Shown: positions 33,374 through 42,869, counted from the stretch's first letter. The stretch: DNA of 64,000 bases from GCA-2731375 sp002731375 (GCA_030752605.1 JASMDX010000052.1:1-64000), one strand, 5' to 3'. The notes: generated by a model not told the origin, from the sequence alone. A program made the numbers and translations.

Positions 33374-35011
33374 TTATTCACCCGCTGCTTTGCCATTGGC
33401 GATATCGTCCGCGCGGGCTGCCTGATCACGGTCTTCTATCGCGCCATAACCGCCGCCGCCCGCAGTCTCAATGCACAATCGGTCGCCCGGATAAAGTGTT
33501 GTTACTTGCTTTGATGGAATGCTTTCCTCCCTGCCAGCGGCCCGCAATATTAGGGCTGAGGCGAGGCCGCCCGGTCGGCCGCCATGAGAGCCTTGGGCAG
33601 GATGGTTATGGCGCTCGCCGCGATAGGTGACGGTAACCTCACCCGCCATGATTTCGTACTCCCGGCGGCAGCCCAGGCCGCCACGAAATTTTCCGGCTCC
33701 ACCCGATCCTGGCGCCAGACCAAAATGATGCACCCGGATCGGTGCATCCAGTTCCAGGGCCTCCACGGGCAGGTTCATGCAATTGGTGGCGTCGGTCTCT
33801 ATCATATCGACACCGTCGCCCTGACTAGAGGCGCCGCTGCCCGAGGCGATCAAGTCGCCAACCACGAAGGTCGAACCATCCTCGCGCTGCCCGCCAAAAG
33901 ATAGAATCAAAAGCTCGCCACCCGAATCTGCCGGAATCCGCTGGGGCAATACATCCTTCAGCGCACCCAGAATACATCCTGTGATCCGTTTGATTGTGGC
34001 GGTGCGGGAATTGACCGGGGCGGGGGGCCTTGGGTTGACCAGGCTGCCTTCGGGCAGCACCAGGCTGACAGGCCGGAAACAGCCCCCGTTGGTGGGGATT
34101 TCCGGATCGGTGATGGCACGTACGGCAAACAGCGCAGCGGCGGCGGCGCCCGAGGGCACACAGTTGAAGGGGCCTCGCACTTGGGGTGCGGTGCCCTCGA
34201 AGCTGCAATTCAAACGGCCATCCTCGACCCGCACCAAAACCTTTATGGGGATCGATTTATCCAGCTCGATACCATCATTGTCGAGATAATCCATATAGCT
34301 GTAAGCGCCGTTGGGTATGGCGCGGAGAGAAGTCCGCGTCATTTGTTCCGAACGGTCGAGGAGCTCATCGAAGACGATCAGCAACGTCTGGGCGCCATAT
34401 TTTTCAGCGACCTCGTCCAGACGCCGCGCACCCACCGTGCAGGCGGCTATCTGCGCATTCAGGTCACCCATGAAGGCATCCGGCATGCGCACGTTCTGGC
34501 GCATCATGGCAACGAAAGTCTCGTTCATGACGCCATTGTCACGCAACTTAAGGGGCGGAATGCGCACGCCTTCCTGGAAAATTTCCGTCGCATTGGTCGG
34601 GACCGAGCCGGGCGCCATGCCGCCGACGTCCTGGTGGTGGGTCATGGCGGCGGCGATCGCGATTGGCCGGCCTTGATGCATGATCGGCATGGCGATGGCA
34701 AGGTCGGGCAAATGGGTGCCACCCATATAGGGATCGTTCATCACCAACAGATCGTCGGCGGCAAGGCTGTGCAGCGGAAAATATTCAAGGAATGTCTCGA
34801 TCACCGGTATCAGGGTGGCGAGATGGATGGGGATCGAAATGGATTGCGACAGGGTCTCGCCGGAAATGGAAAACAGGCAGGCCGAGGCATCCAGGCCTTC
34901 CTTGACGATGGGCGAGAAGGAGCTGCGTAGCAGGGTCAACTGCATCTCGTTGGCGATGCCATCCAGCTTATTGCGCAAAACTTCGAGCGTTACCGGATCG
35001 GTCATGGTCAT
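33374..35011 (-). CDS. Hydantoinase/oxoprolinase subunit B (HyuB family)
   Basis: The 545-residue protein starts MTMTDPVTLEVLRNKLDGIA and has LLRSSFSPIVKEGLDASACLF, HLPDLAIAMPI and the C-terminal GLGCRREYEIMAGEV with GGGGYG, the usual HyuB blocks. With subunit A it forms an ATP-dependent cyclic amidase acting on hydantoins, N-methylhydantoin or 5-oxoproline, or a related carboxylase. The start is ATG 35011, overlapping the stop of subunit A (ATGA); the frame is open further upstream but inside subunit A. Substrate not determinable. Confidence 0.93.
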   Translation of the reverse strand: MTMTDPVTLEVLRNKLDGIANEMQLTLLRSSFSPIVKEGLDASACLFSISGETLSQSISIPIHLATLIPVIETFLEYFPLHSLAADDLLVMNDPYMGGTHLPDLAIAMPIMHQGRPIAIAAAMTHHQDVGGMAPGSVPTNATEIFQEGVRIPPLKLRDNGVMNETFVAMMRQNVRMPDAFMGDLNAQIAACTVGARRLDEVAEKYGAQTLLIVFDELLDRSEQMTRTSLRAIPNGAYSYMDYLDNDGIELDKSIPIKVLVRVEDGRLNCSFEGTAPQVRGPFNCVPSGAAAAALFAVRAITDPEIPTNGGCFRPVSLVLPEGSLVNPRPPAPVNSRTATIKRITGCILGALKDVLPQRIPADSGGELLILSFGGQREDGSTFVVGDLIASGSGASSQGDGVDMIETDATNCMNLPVEALELDAPIRVHHFGLAPGSGGAGKFRGGLGCRREYEIMAGEVTVTYRGERHNHPAQGSHGGRPGGLASALILRAAGREESIPSKQVTTLYPGDRLCIETAGGGGYGAIEDRDQAARADDIANGKAAGE

Positions 35012-37113
35012 GGTGCTCCATCTCCAATCTGCTCGAGGATCAAGGTCAGGGACGGCGCAACTCTGGCCCGCCATTGGGAGGTCAACAAAGTTGTCGTATC
35101 CGCCTGTTCGATGATCGCCGGGCCGGATACCATCTGTCCAGCCGCCATCTCGGTGCGGTCCAGGATCGGCACCTCGCGCGACCCTGTATCACCCGGCATA
35201 TGCACCACGCGGCGGGCCTTTTCCATGTCGCCTCCGTTGATCGGCCCCGCCGCATCTTTGACGGCGCCCGGCTTGGCCGCCAGATGCACCGTGCGCAGAT
35301 TGACAATCTTTGCCGGCGCCTCAAACCGATGGCCGTTGATCTGGTTGTGGGTCTCCAGAAACGCTTCATAGATCGCGGCCAGAGGATCGGCGCCTAACAG
35401 ATCCACGGGTACGCTCAAATAATAGGACTGGCCCACGAAACAGACATCGGCGTGGTGTTGCACCTTGCAATTACTGGCTTCGATCCCCTCCCGCGCCATC
35501 AACGTCTCGGCCTGAATGTCAATACCCTGATAGGCTTGGCTCAATTTTGCTAGGGTCAGCTCGTCCAGATCATGGCTAAACGCCATGGTCACTTCATGTT
35601 CGACCCTTGCATCCAGCAGGCCCTGGGCCGATAGAACACCGGGGTGCGGTGGTACCAGGACCCGGCGAATACCTAGTTCCTCGGCCAATGCTATGGCGTG
35701 CAGCGGTCCGGCACCGCCCAGGGCCACAAGGGTGAAACCGCGCGGATCATGGCCACGGCGCACGGTGACGGCACGGATGCCCTCGGCCATCTGGGCGTTC
35801 AGGACCCGGTGAATGCCAAGTGCCGCCTCCGCTTCCGTTAGGCCAAGTGGTTGGGCGATGGTCTTCATGATGGCGGCGCGGGCAAGGTCCGGGTCAAGGG
35901 TAACGCTACCCGCGGCGAAATAGCCTGGGTCGAGATAGCCCAACAATAGCGAGGCATCAGTCACCGTCGCCACCGGTTCGGAACCGGTGGCACCCTTGCC
36001 GTAACAGGCCGGGCCCGGATCGGAGCCTGCCGAACGTGGCCCCACCCGTAGGCCACCGGCCCCATCCAGCCAGGCGATGGAACCGCCGCCGGCACCTATG
36101 GGGTTAATATCGATCATCGAGACACGCACTGGGTAGCCGTCAATGGCGCCTTCAGAGCGTACCGTGGGCGCGCCGCGCTCAATCAAGGCGATGTCACAGG
36201 TGGTGCCGCCAATGTCAATGCTGATCAGATCGTCTAGATCTTCCTGGGCGCCGATATTGCATGCCCCCATGACACCGGCGGCGGGGCCTGAAAGAAACAA
36301 GCGCACCGGCCGCTCCCGCGCCACCTCGGTACCGGCCAGTCCGCCACGGGATTGCATGATCTGTAGCGGTGCTGCTACCCCGGCCTGGCTCAGGCCGTCT
36401 TGCAAACGGTCCAGATAACCGTCGACGATGGGCTTGATATAGGCATCGAAAGCGGTGACCGCCGTGCGTTCGTATTCGCGGAACGCCGGGTCCACCTCGG
36501 CTGAAAGCGATACCGCGATACCTGGATGGCGTTGCCTGATCAAGGCTGCGGCGCGCTGTTCATGCACCGGATTCAGAAAGGAAAACAGAAAGATGACGGC
36601 GATGGCCTGGGCGCCCCTGGCCACCAAATCGTCGGCGGCCTGCAACAGTGCACCTTCGTCTAGGGCCGTCACGATTTGCCCCTTGGCATCAATCCGCTCA
36701 GACACCTCCAAACGAAAGGCGCGTGGCGCCAGGAAGCCCGGCGTCTCTGGTGTTAGGCAAACCTCGTAAAGGGCCTGGCGGAACTGCCGGCCAATTTCCA
36801 GCACATCACGGAAACCCATGCTGGTCAGCAGCCCGACGCGGGCGCCCTTGCGTTCCAGAATCGCGTTTGTGGCGACGGTGGAGCCGTGGACAAAACGGCT
36901 GACCTGGGCACCTTGCAAAGCGTCCATCTGTTCCAACCGGCGCACTGCTTCGAGGACCGCAATGCCTGGATCATCGCGGGTCGTGGGCAGTTTTAGGATT
37001 TGGCTGGTCTGGTCCGGACGGCGGCAGACCACGTCCGTAAAGGTGCCGCCGATATCGACACCGATTTCAACACCGGCTTCTGTGGTGCCGTGCGCCTGGT
37101 TATCGAACGGCAT
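35008..37113 (-). CDS. Hydantoinase/oxoprolinase subunit A (HyuA family)
   Basis: The 701-residue protein has the actin-like ATPase fold of HyuA: GVDIGGTFTDVVCRRPD at the start, FVHGSTVATNAILERKGARVGLLTS, SIDIGGTTCDIALI, and VALGGAGPLHAIALAEELG. It supplies ATP-driven ring opening together with subunit B, encoded next with a 4-bp overlap. Acetone/acetophenone carboxylase subunits share this fold but need extra subunits, not seen here. A 109-bp gap separates it from the small lipoprotein gene upstream. Confidence 0.93.
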   Translation of the reverse strand: MPFDNQAHGTTEAGVEIGVDIGGTFTDVVCRRPDQTSQILKLPTTRDDPGIAVLEAVRRLEQMDALQGAQVSRFVHGSTVATNAILERKGARVGLLTSMGFRDVLEIGRQFRQALYEVCLTPETPGFLAPRAFRLEVSERIDAKGQIVTALDEGALLQAADDLVARGAQAIAVIFLFSFLNPVHEQRAAALIRQRHPGIAVSLSAEVDPAFREYERTAVTAFDAYIKPIVDGYLDRLQDGLSQAGVAAPLQIMQSRGGLAGTEVARERPVRLFLSGPAAGVMGACNIGAQEDLDDLISIDIGGTTCDIALIERGAPTVRSEGAIDGYPVRVSMIDINPIGAGGGSIAWLDGAGGLRVGPRSAGSDPGPACYGKGATGSEPVATVTDASLLLGYLDPGYFAAGSVTLDPDLARAAIMKTIAQPLGLTEAEAALGIHRVLNAQMAEGIRAVTVRRGHDPRGFTLVALGGAGPLHAIALAEELGIRRVLVPPHPGVLSAQGLLDARVEHEVTMAFSHDLDELTLAKLSQAYQGIDIQAETLMAREGIEASNCKVQHHADVCFVGQSYYLSVPVDLLGADPLAAIYEAFLETHNQINGHRFEAPAKIVNLRTVHLAAKPGAVKDAAGPINGGDMEKARRVVHMPGDTGSREVPILDRTEMAAGQMVSGPAIIEQADTTTLLTSQWRARVAPSLTLILEQIGDGAP

Positions 37114-37222
37114 AGCGTTTCATGAGATTGCCGGAGGCAGCTGACGGCGCGGGCCCACAAAGGATTTTTCTGGTTCCAGGGTGGTCAAGGCGTCACGCTC
37201 CCATGATGCTCGTGTGCCGCAG

Positions 37223-37435
37223 CTATCTTAGACTCGGCAGGAAGCCCAACCAGATGCTTGATTTGGGCCTCAATATTGGGTCGCCATTGCCATCTCGCGC
37301 CACCCGCTGGGGCAGTAAATGCGGTTCCACCACCTTTTTCCCCATGTAATCGTCGCGCAGTAGGGGGCTGGTATCGCAGGCAGACAGGGTAAAGATCAGA
37401 ATAGACGAGATGAGAAGGGAAGGGACTATTTTCAT
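37223..37435 (-). CDS. Small lipoprotein of unknown function
   Basis: The 70-residue protein has a lipoprotein signal peptide: Lys at residue 2, a hydrophobic stretch and the lipobox TLSAC with Cys20 as the lipid-bearing residue. The mature part, about 50 residues, has no recognised domain. It lies between aceA (upstream, with a terminator in between) and hyuA on the same strand. The clear signal sequence is the reason to accept this short gene. Confidence 0.65.
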   Translation of the reverse strand: MKIVPSLLISSILIFTLSACDTSPLLRDDYMGKKVVEPHLLPQRVARDGNGDPILRPKSSIWLGFLPSLR

Positions 37436-37483
37436 GGGGTATACACTTACCTTTGCCGGATGAAGGGATCAACCCGGCGGTCC

Positions 37484-37524
37484 AAAAAAAAAGGCCACCG
37501 CTTGCCATGATTGCCGCGGTGGCC
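37484..37524 (-). terminator. Rho-independent terminator of aceA
   Basis: On the minus strand GGCCACCGC pairs with GCGGTGGCC, a perfect 9-bp GC-rich stem with a 14-base loop, followed at once by a run of nine T. It lies about 95 bp past the aceA stop. This is the clearest terminator in the window. Confidence 0.9.
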
Positions 37525-37619
37525 CTGAGGTTAGGTATTTGCAACGAACTGCCGGGCGGCCTGCTTGCACTGTTGGGTGCGGGCCGCCCGGATAACGACT
37601 CTTCTGCTTACTCTGCTAC

Positions 37620-38912
37620 TTACTCTGCGGCTTGTGCCTGGAACTGCTCGGATTCGGTGGAGCCAGTTAGCGCCGTAGTCGACGAGGTGCCGCCCATGAT
37701 GGTCTGATTGACCTGATCGAAATAACCGGTGCCCACCTCGCGCTGGTGACGCGTGGCGCTGTAGCCGGTGGCCTCGGAGGCGAATTCGGCGTTCTGCAGC
37801 TCGGAATAAGCTGCCATGCCGCGGTCTCGGTAGCCTTGGGCCAGCTCGAACATGGAGTGGTTCAGGCTATGGAAACCGGCCAGGGTAATGAACTGGTATT
37901 TGTAACCCATGGCGCCGATCTCGCGCTGGAAGCGGGCGATATCGTCCTTGTCCAAGGCCGCGCCCCAGTTGAACGAGGGCGAGCAATTGTAGGATAACAG
38001 CTGGTTCGGATGTTCCTTGCGGATCGCCTCGGCGAAGGTTTTGGCCTGCTCCAGGTTAGGTGTCGAGGTTTCCATCCACAACAGATCGGAATAGGGGGCA
38101 TAAGCCAGACCGCGCGCGATACTCCGCCGCATGCCTTCGCCTTCACCTTCCTTGTGCTTATAGAAACCTTCCGCCGTGCGCTCGCCCGAGATGAAGTCGC
38201 GGTCGCGAGGATCCACGTCCGAAGTCAGCAGCTTGGCACTATCGGCGTCCGTACGGGCCAGGATGATGGTGGGCACGCCCATGACGTCGGCTGCCAGCCG
38301 GGCTGCCTTCAGGTTGGCTATATGTTGCTGCGTCGGGATCAAGACCTTGCCGCCCATGTGGCCGCATTTCTTCTCTGAAGCCAGTTGATCCTCGAAGTGG
38401 ACGCCGGCGGCACCCGCTTCGATGTAGGCCTTCATAATCTCGAAGGCGTTTAGCACGCCGCCAAAGCCGGCTTCGGCGTCGGCGATAATTGGCGCGAACC
38501 AGTCAATGTTTCCTTCGCCTTCCATGCATTGGATCTGATCGGCGCGTTGCAGCGTTTTGTTGATACGCTTGGCCAGTTCCGGGCCGCTATCGACAGGGTA
38601 GAGGCTTTGATCAGGGTACATCGCGCCGGCATTGTTGCTATCGGCGGCGACCTGCCAACCGGAAAGATAAATAGCCTTCAATCCAGCCCGGATCATCTGC
38701 ATGGCCTGGTTGCCCGTCATGGCGCCCAGGGAATGCACATAGTCCTCGGTTTGCAGCAGTTTCCACAATTTGTCGGCGCCATTGCGGGCCAGAGTGTGCT
38801 CTACCTTGATGGAACCTTGAAGCTTCTTTACATCTTCTACACTGTAGTCGCGTTGGATGTCGTCAAAGCGGCCTTCCTGGGCGGAAACAAGTTGTTCGAT
38901 GGTCTCAGTCAT
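37620..38912 (-). CDS. aceA: Isocitrate lyase
   Basis: The 430-residue enzyme cleaves isocitrate to glyoxylate and succinate, the first step of the glyoxylate shunt. The active-site signature KKCGHMGGK is at residues 181-189 with nucleophilic Cys183; GFGGVLNAFE, VHFEDQ and NCSPSFNW are also present. The start ATG 38912 has AGGAG upstream; the in-frame extension further upstream is not family-like. It is divergent from the ScfR/RamB-like regulator and followed by a strong terminator. No malate synthase gene is seen in the window. Confidence 0.97.
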   Translation of the reverse strand: MTETIEQLVSAQEGRFDDIQRDYSVEDVKKLQGSIKVEHTLARNGADKLWKLLQTEDYVHSLGAMTGNQAMQMIRAGLKAIYLSGWQVAADSNNAGAMYPDQSLYPVDSGPELAKRINKTLQRADQIQCMEGEGNIDWFAPIIADAEAGFGGVLNAFEIMKAYIEAGAAGVHFEDQLASEKKCGHMGGKVLIPTQQHIANLKAARLAADVMGVPTIILARTDADSAKLLTSDVDPRDRDFISGERTAEGFYKHKEGEGEGMRRSIARGLAYAPYSDLLWMETSTPNLEQAKTFAEAIRKEHPNQLLSYNCSPSFNWGAALDKDDIARFQREIGAMGYKYQFITLAGFHSLNHSMFELAQGYRDRGMAAYSELQNAEFASEATGYSATRHQREVGTGYFDQVNQTIMGGTSSTTALTGSTESEQFQAQAAE

Positions 38913-39041
38913 GGTTTTGCTCCTGCTGCTTATTTTGATGCTAAATAAGCTTTGATAAGGGCTTAAACAGTATTGCACGGCCCTTAGATGGTGATATGAC
39001 GGGTTGGCGGGGTGAAGGCAAATAGAAAAGTGTCATCGTGA

Positions 39042-39083
39042 TAATTTTGCAAATTTTGTACTAGTAATTTGGTAAAAATTGTA
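39042..39083. promoter_or_regulatory. Tandem repeat operator candidate between aceA and its regulator
   Basis: TAATTTTGCAAATTTTGTA (39042-39060) and TAATTTGGTAAAAATTGTA (39065-39083) match at 15 of 19 positions and start 23 bp apart, about two helical turns. TTTTGCAAA resembles the RamB site core known in Corynebacterium. The pair lies 37-78 bp upstream of the regulator start and 130-170 bp upstream of aceA. Binding by that regulator is inference. Confidence 0.6.
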
Positions 39084-39119
39084 AATAATGATGCTAATGA
39101 GTGATCGCTGGAGAGGCCC

Positions 39120-40559
39120 ATGTCGGTAGAAAAAAAGGCCATGCTGGGCCACAAGGTGCGCCGCTATCGCCAGGAGCAAAGCTTGAGCCAGACCGAAATG
39201 GCTGAGATGCTGGAGATTTCCCCCAGCTATCTGAATTTGATCGAACATAATCAGCGCCCTGTGACGGTGCCGCTGTTGTTTCGCCTGGGACAGGTTTTTC
39301 CCATCGATCTGCGGGAATTCGCGCAGGATGAATCCGCCGCGCTTGCCGCCGGTTTGCGTGAGGTCTTTTCTGATCCACTGTTCGAGGGTCTGAAGGTCCG
39401 CGAGCAGGAGATTCGCGAAGTGGCGGAAGTATCCCCGATTGCGACACAGGCGGTGATGAATCTTTACAAGGCCTATGCGGAAATGCGCGAAGACAGCCAA
39501 GCCCTGGTGGAAAGCATGGCCGACCCACGCAAACTGCAGGGCCTTGATAGCCAGGTCTTTCCCATCGAAGAGGTTCGGGATTATCAGCAATCCCAGTCGA
39601 ATCATTTTCCCGAACTAGAATCGGCCGCCGAGGCCCTGTGGCAGGACGCCGAACTGAATGGCGGCGATCTTTATCAGGGCTTGGCCCGTCATTTGCAGGC
39701 GACCCACGATATTGGCGCCAAGGTCATGCCAGTGGACATCATGGGGGAAACCTTGCGGCGCTATGATTTTCATCGCCGCCGGGTGCTGCTTTCGGAAATG
39801 CTGCCCGCCTCTGGCCGCTGCTTTCAACTGGCAGTGCAGCTGGCATTGTCAGGGCAGGCGGAGTTGTTGGACCGTATGGTTGACAAGGCCGATTTGTCAT
39901 CATCCGATGCCAAAAAATTGTTTCGTATTGGGTTGGCCGGCTATTTTGCTGGTGCCTTGTTGATGCCTTACGAGGCCTTCCTGGCCTCGGCAGAGGAGCT
40001 GCGCTATGACCTGGAAATTCTGCAGAATCGTTTTGGCGTCAGTTTCGAGCAGGTCTGTCACCGGTTGAGTACCTTGCAGCGTAGGGGTGCGCGTGGCGTA
40101 CCGTTCTTCTTTATACGTATTGATCATGCCGGCAATATCTCGAAGCGTCTCAGCGGTGCCGGTTTTAACTTCGCGCGTTTTGGCGGTACCTGTCCGCGTT
40201 GGGTCATTCATGATGCCTTCCGTTCGCCCGGCGGCATTCATACCCAGCAGGCCCGGCTGCCTGATGGCAGCGCCTTCCTGACCATTGCCCGTACCGTGGA
40301 TCCGATCCTGGGCGGTTATCGCGGGCGGCTGCCGCGGCTGGCGGTTGCGGTGGGCTGCGACATGGCGCAGGCGAAGCACCTGGTTTATGGCGATGGCAGG
40401 GATTTGAAGAGCAAACAGGCGGCGACCGAGGTGGGGGTCTCGTGCCGGGTCTGTGAGCGACTGGACTGCGGCCAGCGGGCTCATCCGCCGCTGAACCATC
40501 GTTTGCGTCTGGATGAGAATGTGCGCCGGATAGCGCCCTTCGCTATTGCGCCAAGTTGA
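39120..40559 (+). CDS. XRE/DUF2083 short-chain fatty acid regulator (ScfR/RamB/PrpC-activator type)
   Basis: The 479-residue regulator has an N-terminal XRE helix-turn-helix (KVRRYRQEQSLSQTEMAEML, SPSYLNLIEHNQRP), a central region with the IrrE/ImmA-like part (FRIGLAGYFAGALLMPYEAF), and a C-terminal DUF2083 domain with cysteines in CRVCERLDCGQRAHP. The family controls glyoxylate-shunt and propionate genes, which fits its position divergent from aceA. GGAGAGGCCC precedes the ATG. An IS5-type relic begins right after its 3' end but the reading frame appears complete. Confidence 0.92.
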   Translation: MSVEKKAMLGHKVRRYRQEQSLSQTEMAEMLEISPSYLNLIEHNQRPVTVPLLFRLGQVFPIDLREFAQDESAALAAGLREVFSDPLFEGLKVREQEIREVAEVSPIATQAVMNLYKAYAEMREDSQALVESMADPRKLQGLDSQVFPIEEVRDYQQSQSNHFPELESAAEALWQDAELNGGDLYQGLARHLQATHDIGAKVMPVDIMGETLRRYDFHRRRVLLSEMLPASGRCFQLAVQLALSGQAELLDRMVDKADLSSSDAKKLFRIGLAGYFAGALLMPYEAFLASAEELRYDLEILQNRFGVSFEQVCHRLSTLQRRGARGVPFFFIRIDHAGNISKRLSGAGFNFARFGGTCPRWVIHDAFRSPGGIHTQQARLPDGSAFLTIARTVDPILGGYRGRLPRLAVAVGCDMAQAKHLVYGDGRDLKSKQAATEVGVSCRVCERLDCGQRAHPPLNHRLRLDENVRRIAPFAIAPS

Positions 40560-40588
40560 CGGATTTAACGTATTTGGAAATCGGCGGA

Positions 40589-41047
40589 TTGTCGCATTTT
40601 GCCGTGCCCTTGATCAAGGTCGGTCAGTTCGCCCTGCATGCCAAGGCCCTACCTGGAAACCCCTAGGACGGCTGCACTTTGGCCGAGGTGTTGGCGGAGC
40701 CCGAAACCCTGACCGGCCGCGAGATCGAGCGGGTCTATGTGGACAAGGGCTATGTCGGCCATGATGTGCCAAAACCGATGCGGGTCTTCCGCTCCGGGAA
40801 AAAACGCGGCGTGCACGGCCAGATCAGAAAGGAACTTTGGCGCCGCTCTGCCACTGAGCCGGTGATAGGCCTTTGCAAAGAAGACGGACATCTAGGCCGC
40901 AACGGCGACCAGATCAACGCCGTCATGAGCGCCGTAGGCTAAAACTTTCGTCTCATCCTCAAGTGGCTAAAGGCCTTGTTGGTCGAAATCATCGACGCAA
41001 TATGGCACGCAATAATAACACTATCTGCACTCAGAGCTGCTTCTTAA
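40589..41047 (+). mobile_element. IS5-family transposase relic
   Basis: One frame reads GQFALHAKALPGNP, stop (TAG 40664-40666), DGCTLAEVLAEPETLTG, YVDKGYVGHDVPKP, KRGVHGQIRKELWRRSA, GLCKEDGHLGRN, VMSAVG, stop (TAA 40940-40942), NFRLILKWLKALL. This is the C-terminal half of an IS5-type DDE transposase, including the catalytic-region KGY and the E-containing helix. The 5' half is missing and two stops interrupt it. The frame finally closes at 41045-41047, overlapping the 3' end of the GNAT gene. It is inactive; element ends were not found. Confidence 0.8.
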
Positions 41048-41591
41048 TAGCCGACGAACTACGTATTTCAGGTGCATCCTGGGCCAGTGCGGTAATGTCG
41101 GCATGCTCCATGCGGTAGGGGCGCCAAGTCTCCATATGCGCCATATTGAGCTGGTCATAAAATGCCCGGGTTGGATTCCAATCCAAAACGGATAGATCCA
41201 ACCTGGCGCAATTCCGCTCCAAGGCTACGCGTGCGGCGGCCGCCATTAAGGCCCGTCCCAGCCCAAGGTTGCGAACATGATCCTCTACGAACAGATCTTC
41301 GATATACAGACCGGCCCGGCCCTCCCAAGTGGAATAGTTATGGAAGAAAAGGCAAATGCCTACTGGCTTGCCTTCAAGTTCGGCAATCAGACATTCAAAG
41401 CGTGGGGCAAAGTTGCCGGAGCCACCATCCCCTTCGCCGAAACCGTCCCGCAAGATATCCGCCTCGGTTACCCTGACAGAACTTGCCGGCTCGTTCTCGT
41501 ATTTAGCCAGTGCCATGATTAGGCGGACGATGTCGCTGGCATCACTGGCCCTGGCCCAGCGGACCGTCGTGGTCGGGGTGGTTGCCTTCAT
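41031..41591 (-). CDS. GNAT N-acetyltransferase (diamine acetyltransferase-like)
   Basis: The 186-residue protein has the GNAT fold: VRWARASDASDIVRLIMALA at the start, LYIEDLFVEDHVRNLGLGRAL covering motif A with the acetyl-CoA pyrophosphate loop, and LSVLDWNPTRAFYDQL (motif B). The LxxLFVEDxxRxxGxG pattern is that of spermidine/diamine acetyltransferases (SAT-like). The last residues (SSSAIKKQL) lie where the IS5 relic meets the gene, so the C-terminus may have been altered by the insertion. Substrate not proven. Confidence 0.88.
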   Translation of the reverse strand: MKATTPTTTVRWARASDASDIVRLIMALAKYENEPASSVRVTEADILRDGFGEGDGGSGNFAPRFECLIAELEGKPVGICLFFHNYSTWEGRAGLYIEDLFVEDHVRNLGLGRALMAAAARVALERNCARLDLSVLDWNPTRAFYDQLNMAHMETWRPYRMEHADITALAQDAPEIRSSSAIKKQL

Positions 41592-41999
41592 TTCATCCTC
41601 GTCGCGGCCAGAATTCTGCTGGGCGTTTTATAGCAGTCGATCGCGGGTGTTGGTACCGCAGTCTGTTTGGAGAAATCCATTCAGGTTACGATTTTAACAA
41701 ATCGTATATTCGTTGGCTCTAAGTTGCTTTGGTGGCTTGGCGCTTTTGCCTCTTGCGGTGTAAGATAGTGCCAATAACCCGGCGCGTGCCGGTCCATATG
41801 GCTACTCTGGCTGAAAAACTTGCCATGGCGGAAACCCTTGGGTTAAGCATGCCCTTGCGTTTTTCGCCATGCATAGGCGTCGGCTTGAGCCTTGGCTTGG
41901 TGGCGGGCGCGTGTATGGGTTAGTGGATGTAAACAATTTGTCTTGGCGCCGGTTGCTTAATCATGGGTGGAACCCCCGGTGCTAATCATAGGGAGCAAT
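41592..41999. other. Intergenic gap between divergent genes; small hairpin only
   Basis: This 408-bp gap lies between the GNAT gene and the molybdenum hydroxylase operon and should hold both promoters. TACGATTT/AAATCGTA (41687-41706) is a perfect 8-bp inverted repeat with a 4-base loop. A 41-codon frame from ATG 41798 with a hydrophobic end is open but has no supporting signal, so I do not call it a gene. Nothing else is recognisable. Confidence 0.5.
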
Positions 42000-42869
42000 A
42001 TGAGCGGGATGCGATACCAAGCCCCTGGCTCGGTCGATGAAGCGGTAGCGCTTTTGGCCGACGCAAACGGAGCCGCGCGCGTACTAGCGGGCGGGACCGA
42101 TCTTTTAGTGCAACTTCGTCTCGGCATGATCAGCCCGGATGTGGTCGTGGATATTAAAAAAATCACCGAGACGCAGGGCATCACCTCGGACGGTGACGGC
42201 TTTTGCATTGGTGCCTGCGTGCCTGGCGCGGAATTGGGCGAAAACGCCGAATTGAAAGCGGCGTACCCAGGCGTGGTCGAAGGGGCCGAGCTGATCGGCT
42301 CGACGCAAGTACAGGGCCGGGCCACCATGGCCGGCAATCTGTGTAATGCCTCGCCAGCCGCTGATAGCGTGCCTGCCTTGATCGCCGCTGGTGCCACCTG
42401 CACCGTGGCCGGTCCCGATGGGCGGCGTGAGGTCCCGGTAAGGGATGTTCCCACGGGCCCCGGACAGACTTCGTTGAGTAAGGGCGAATTCATCGTCAAT
42501 ATCAGGCTGCCGGCGCGTCCGGCAAATTCGGGTGATGCCTACTTACGGATGATCCCTCGAACCGAGATGGATATCGCCATTGTCGGTGCCGGGGTTAACC
42601 TGGTTCTTGATGATAGCGGCACCTGCACCGCGGCTACCGTTGTTTTGGGTGCTGTCGGTCCGACCACGATCACCGTGGCTGATGCCGGTACGGCGCTGGT
42701 CGGCACCAAGGTGGACGATGCCGCCCTAGCCGCCGTGGCGGCCGCGGCAAGCGCCGCCGCTACCCCGATCAGTGATAAACGCGGCACTGCCGAATACCGC
42801 ACCAAAGTTGCGGGCGTCATGGCCTCACGGGCCGCCGCCATCGCGGCCGAACGCGCCCAGAAAGCGTAG
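42000..42869 (+). CDS. Molybdenum hydroxylase FAD-binding subunit (CoxM-like)
   Basis: The 289-residue protein has the FAD-binding PCMH-type fold of medium subunits: ARVLAGGTDLLVQLRLG, LIGSTQVQGRATMAGNLCNASPAAD, and the C-terminal CODH_FAD_C domain (YLRMIPRTEMDIAIVG). It passes electrons from the Fe-S subunit through FAD to the acceptor. The start is ATG 42000 with GGGAG upstream; an upstream GTG is open but unlike the family. It lies 11 bp before the Fe-S subunit, so the three subunits form one operon. Confidence 0.93.
   Translation: MSGMRYQAPGSVDEAVALLADANGAARVLAGGTDLLVQLRLGMISPDVVVDIKKITETQGITSDGDGFCIGACVPGAELGENAELKAAYPGVVEGAELIGSTQVQGRATMAGNLCNASPAADSVPALIAAGATCTVAGPDGRREVPVRDVPTGPGQTSLSKGEFIVNIRLPARPANSGDAYLRMIPRTEMDIAIVGAGVNLVLDDSGTCTAATVVLGAVGPTTITVADAGTALVGTKVDDAALAAVAAAASAAATPISDKRGTAEYRTKVAGVMASRAAAIAAERAQKA

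Noticed and set aside
41798..41923. 41-codon frame with hydrophobic end
   Set aside because: No ribosome site, no similarity, and it lies in a gap expected to hold promoters.
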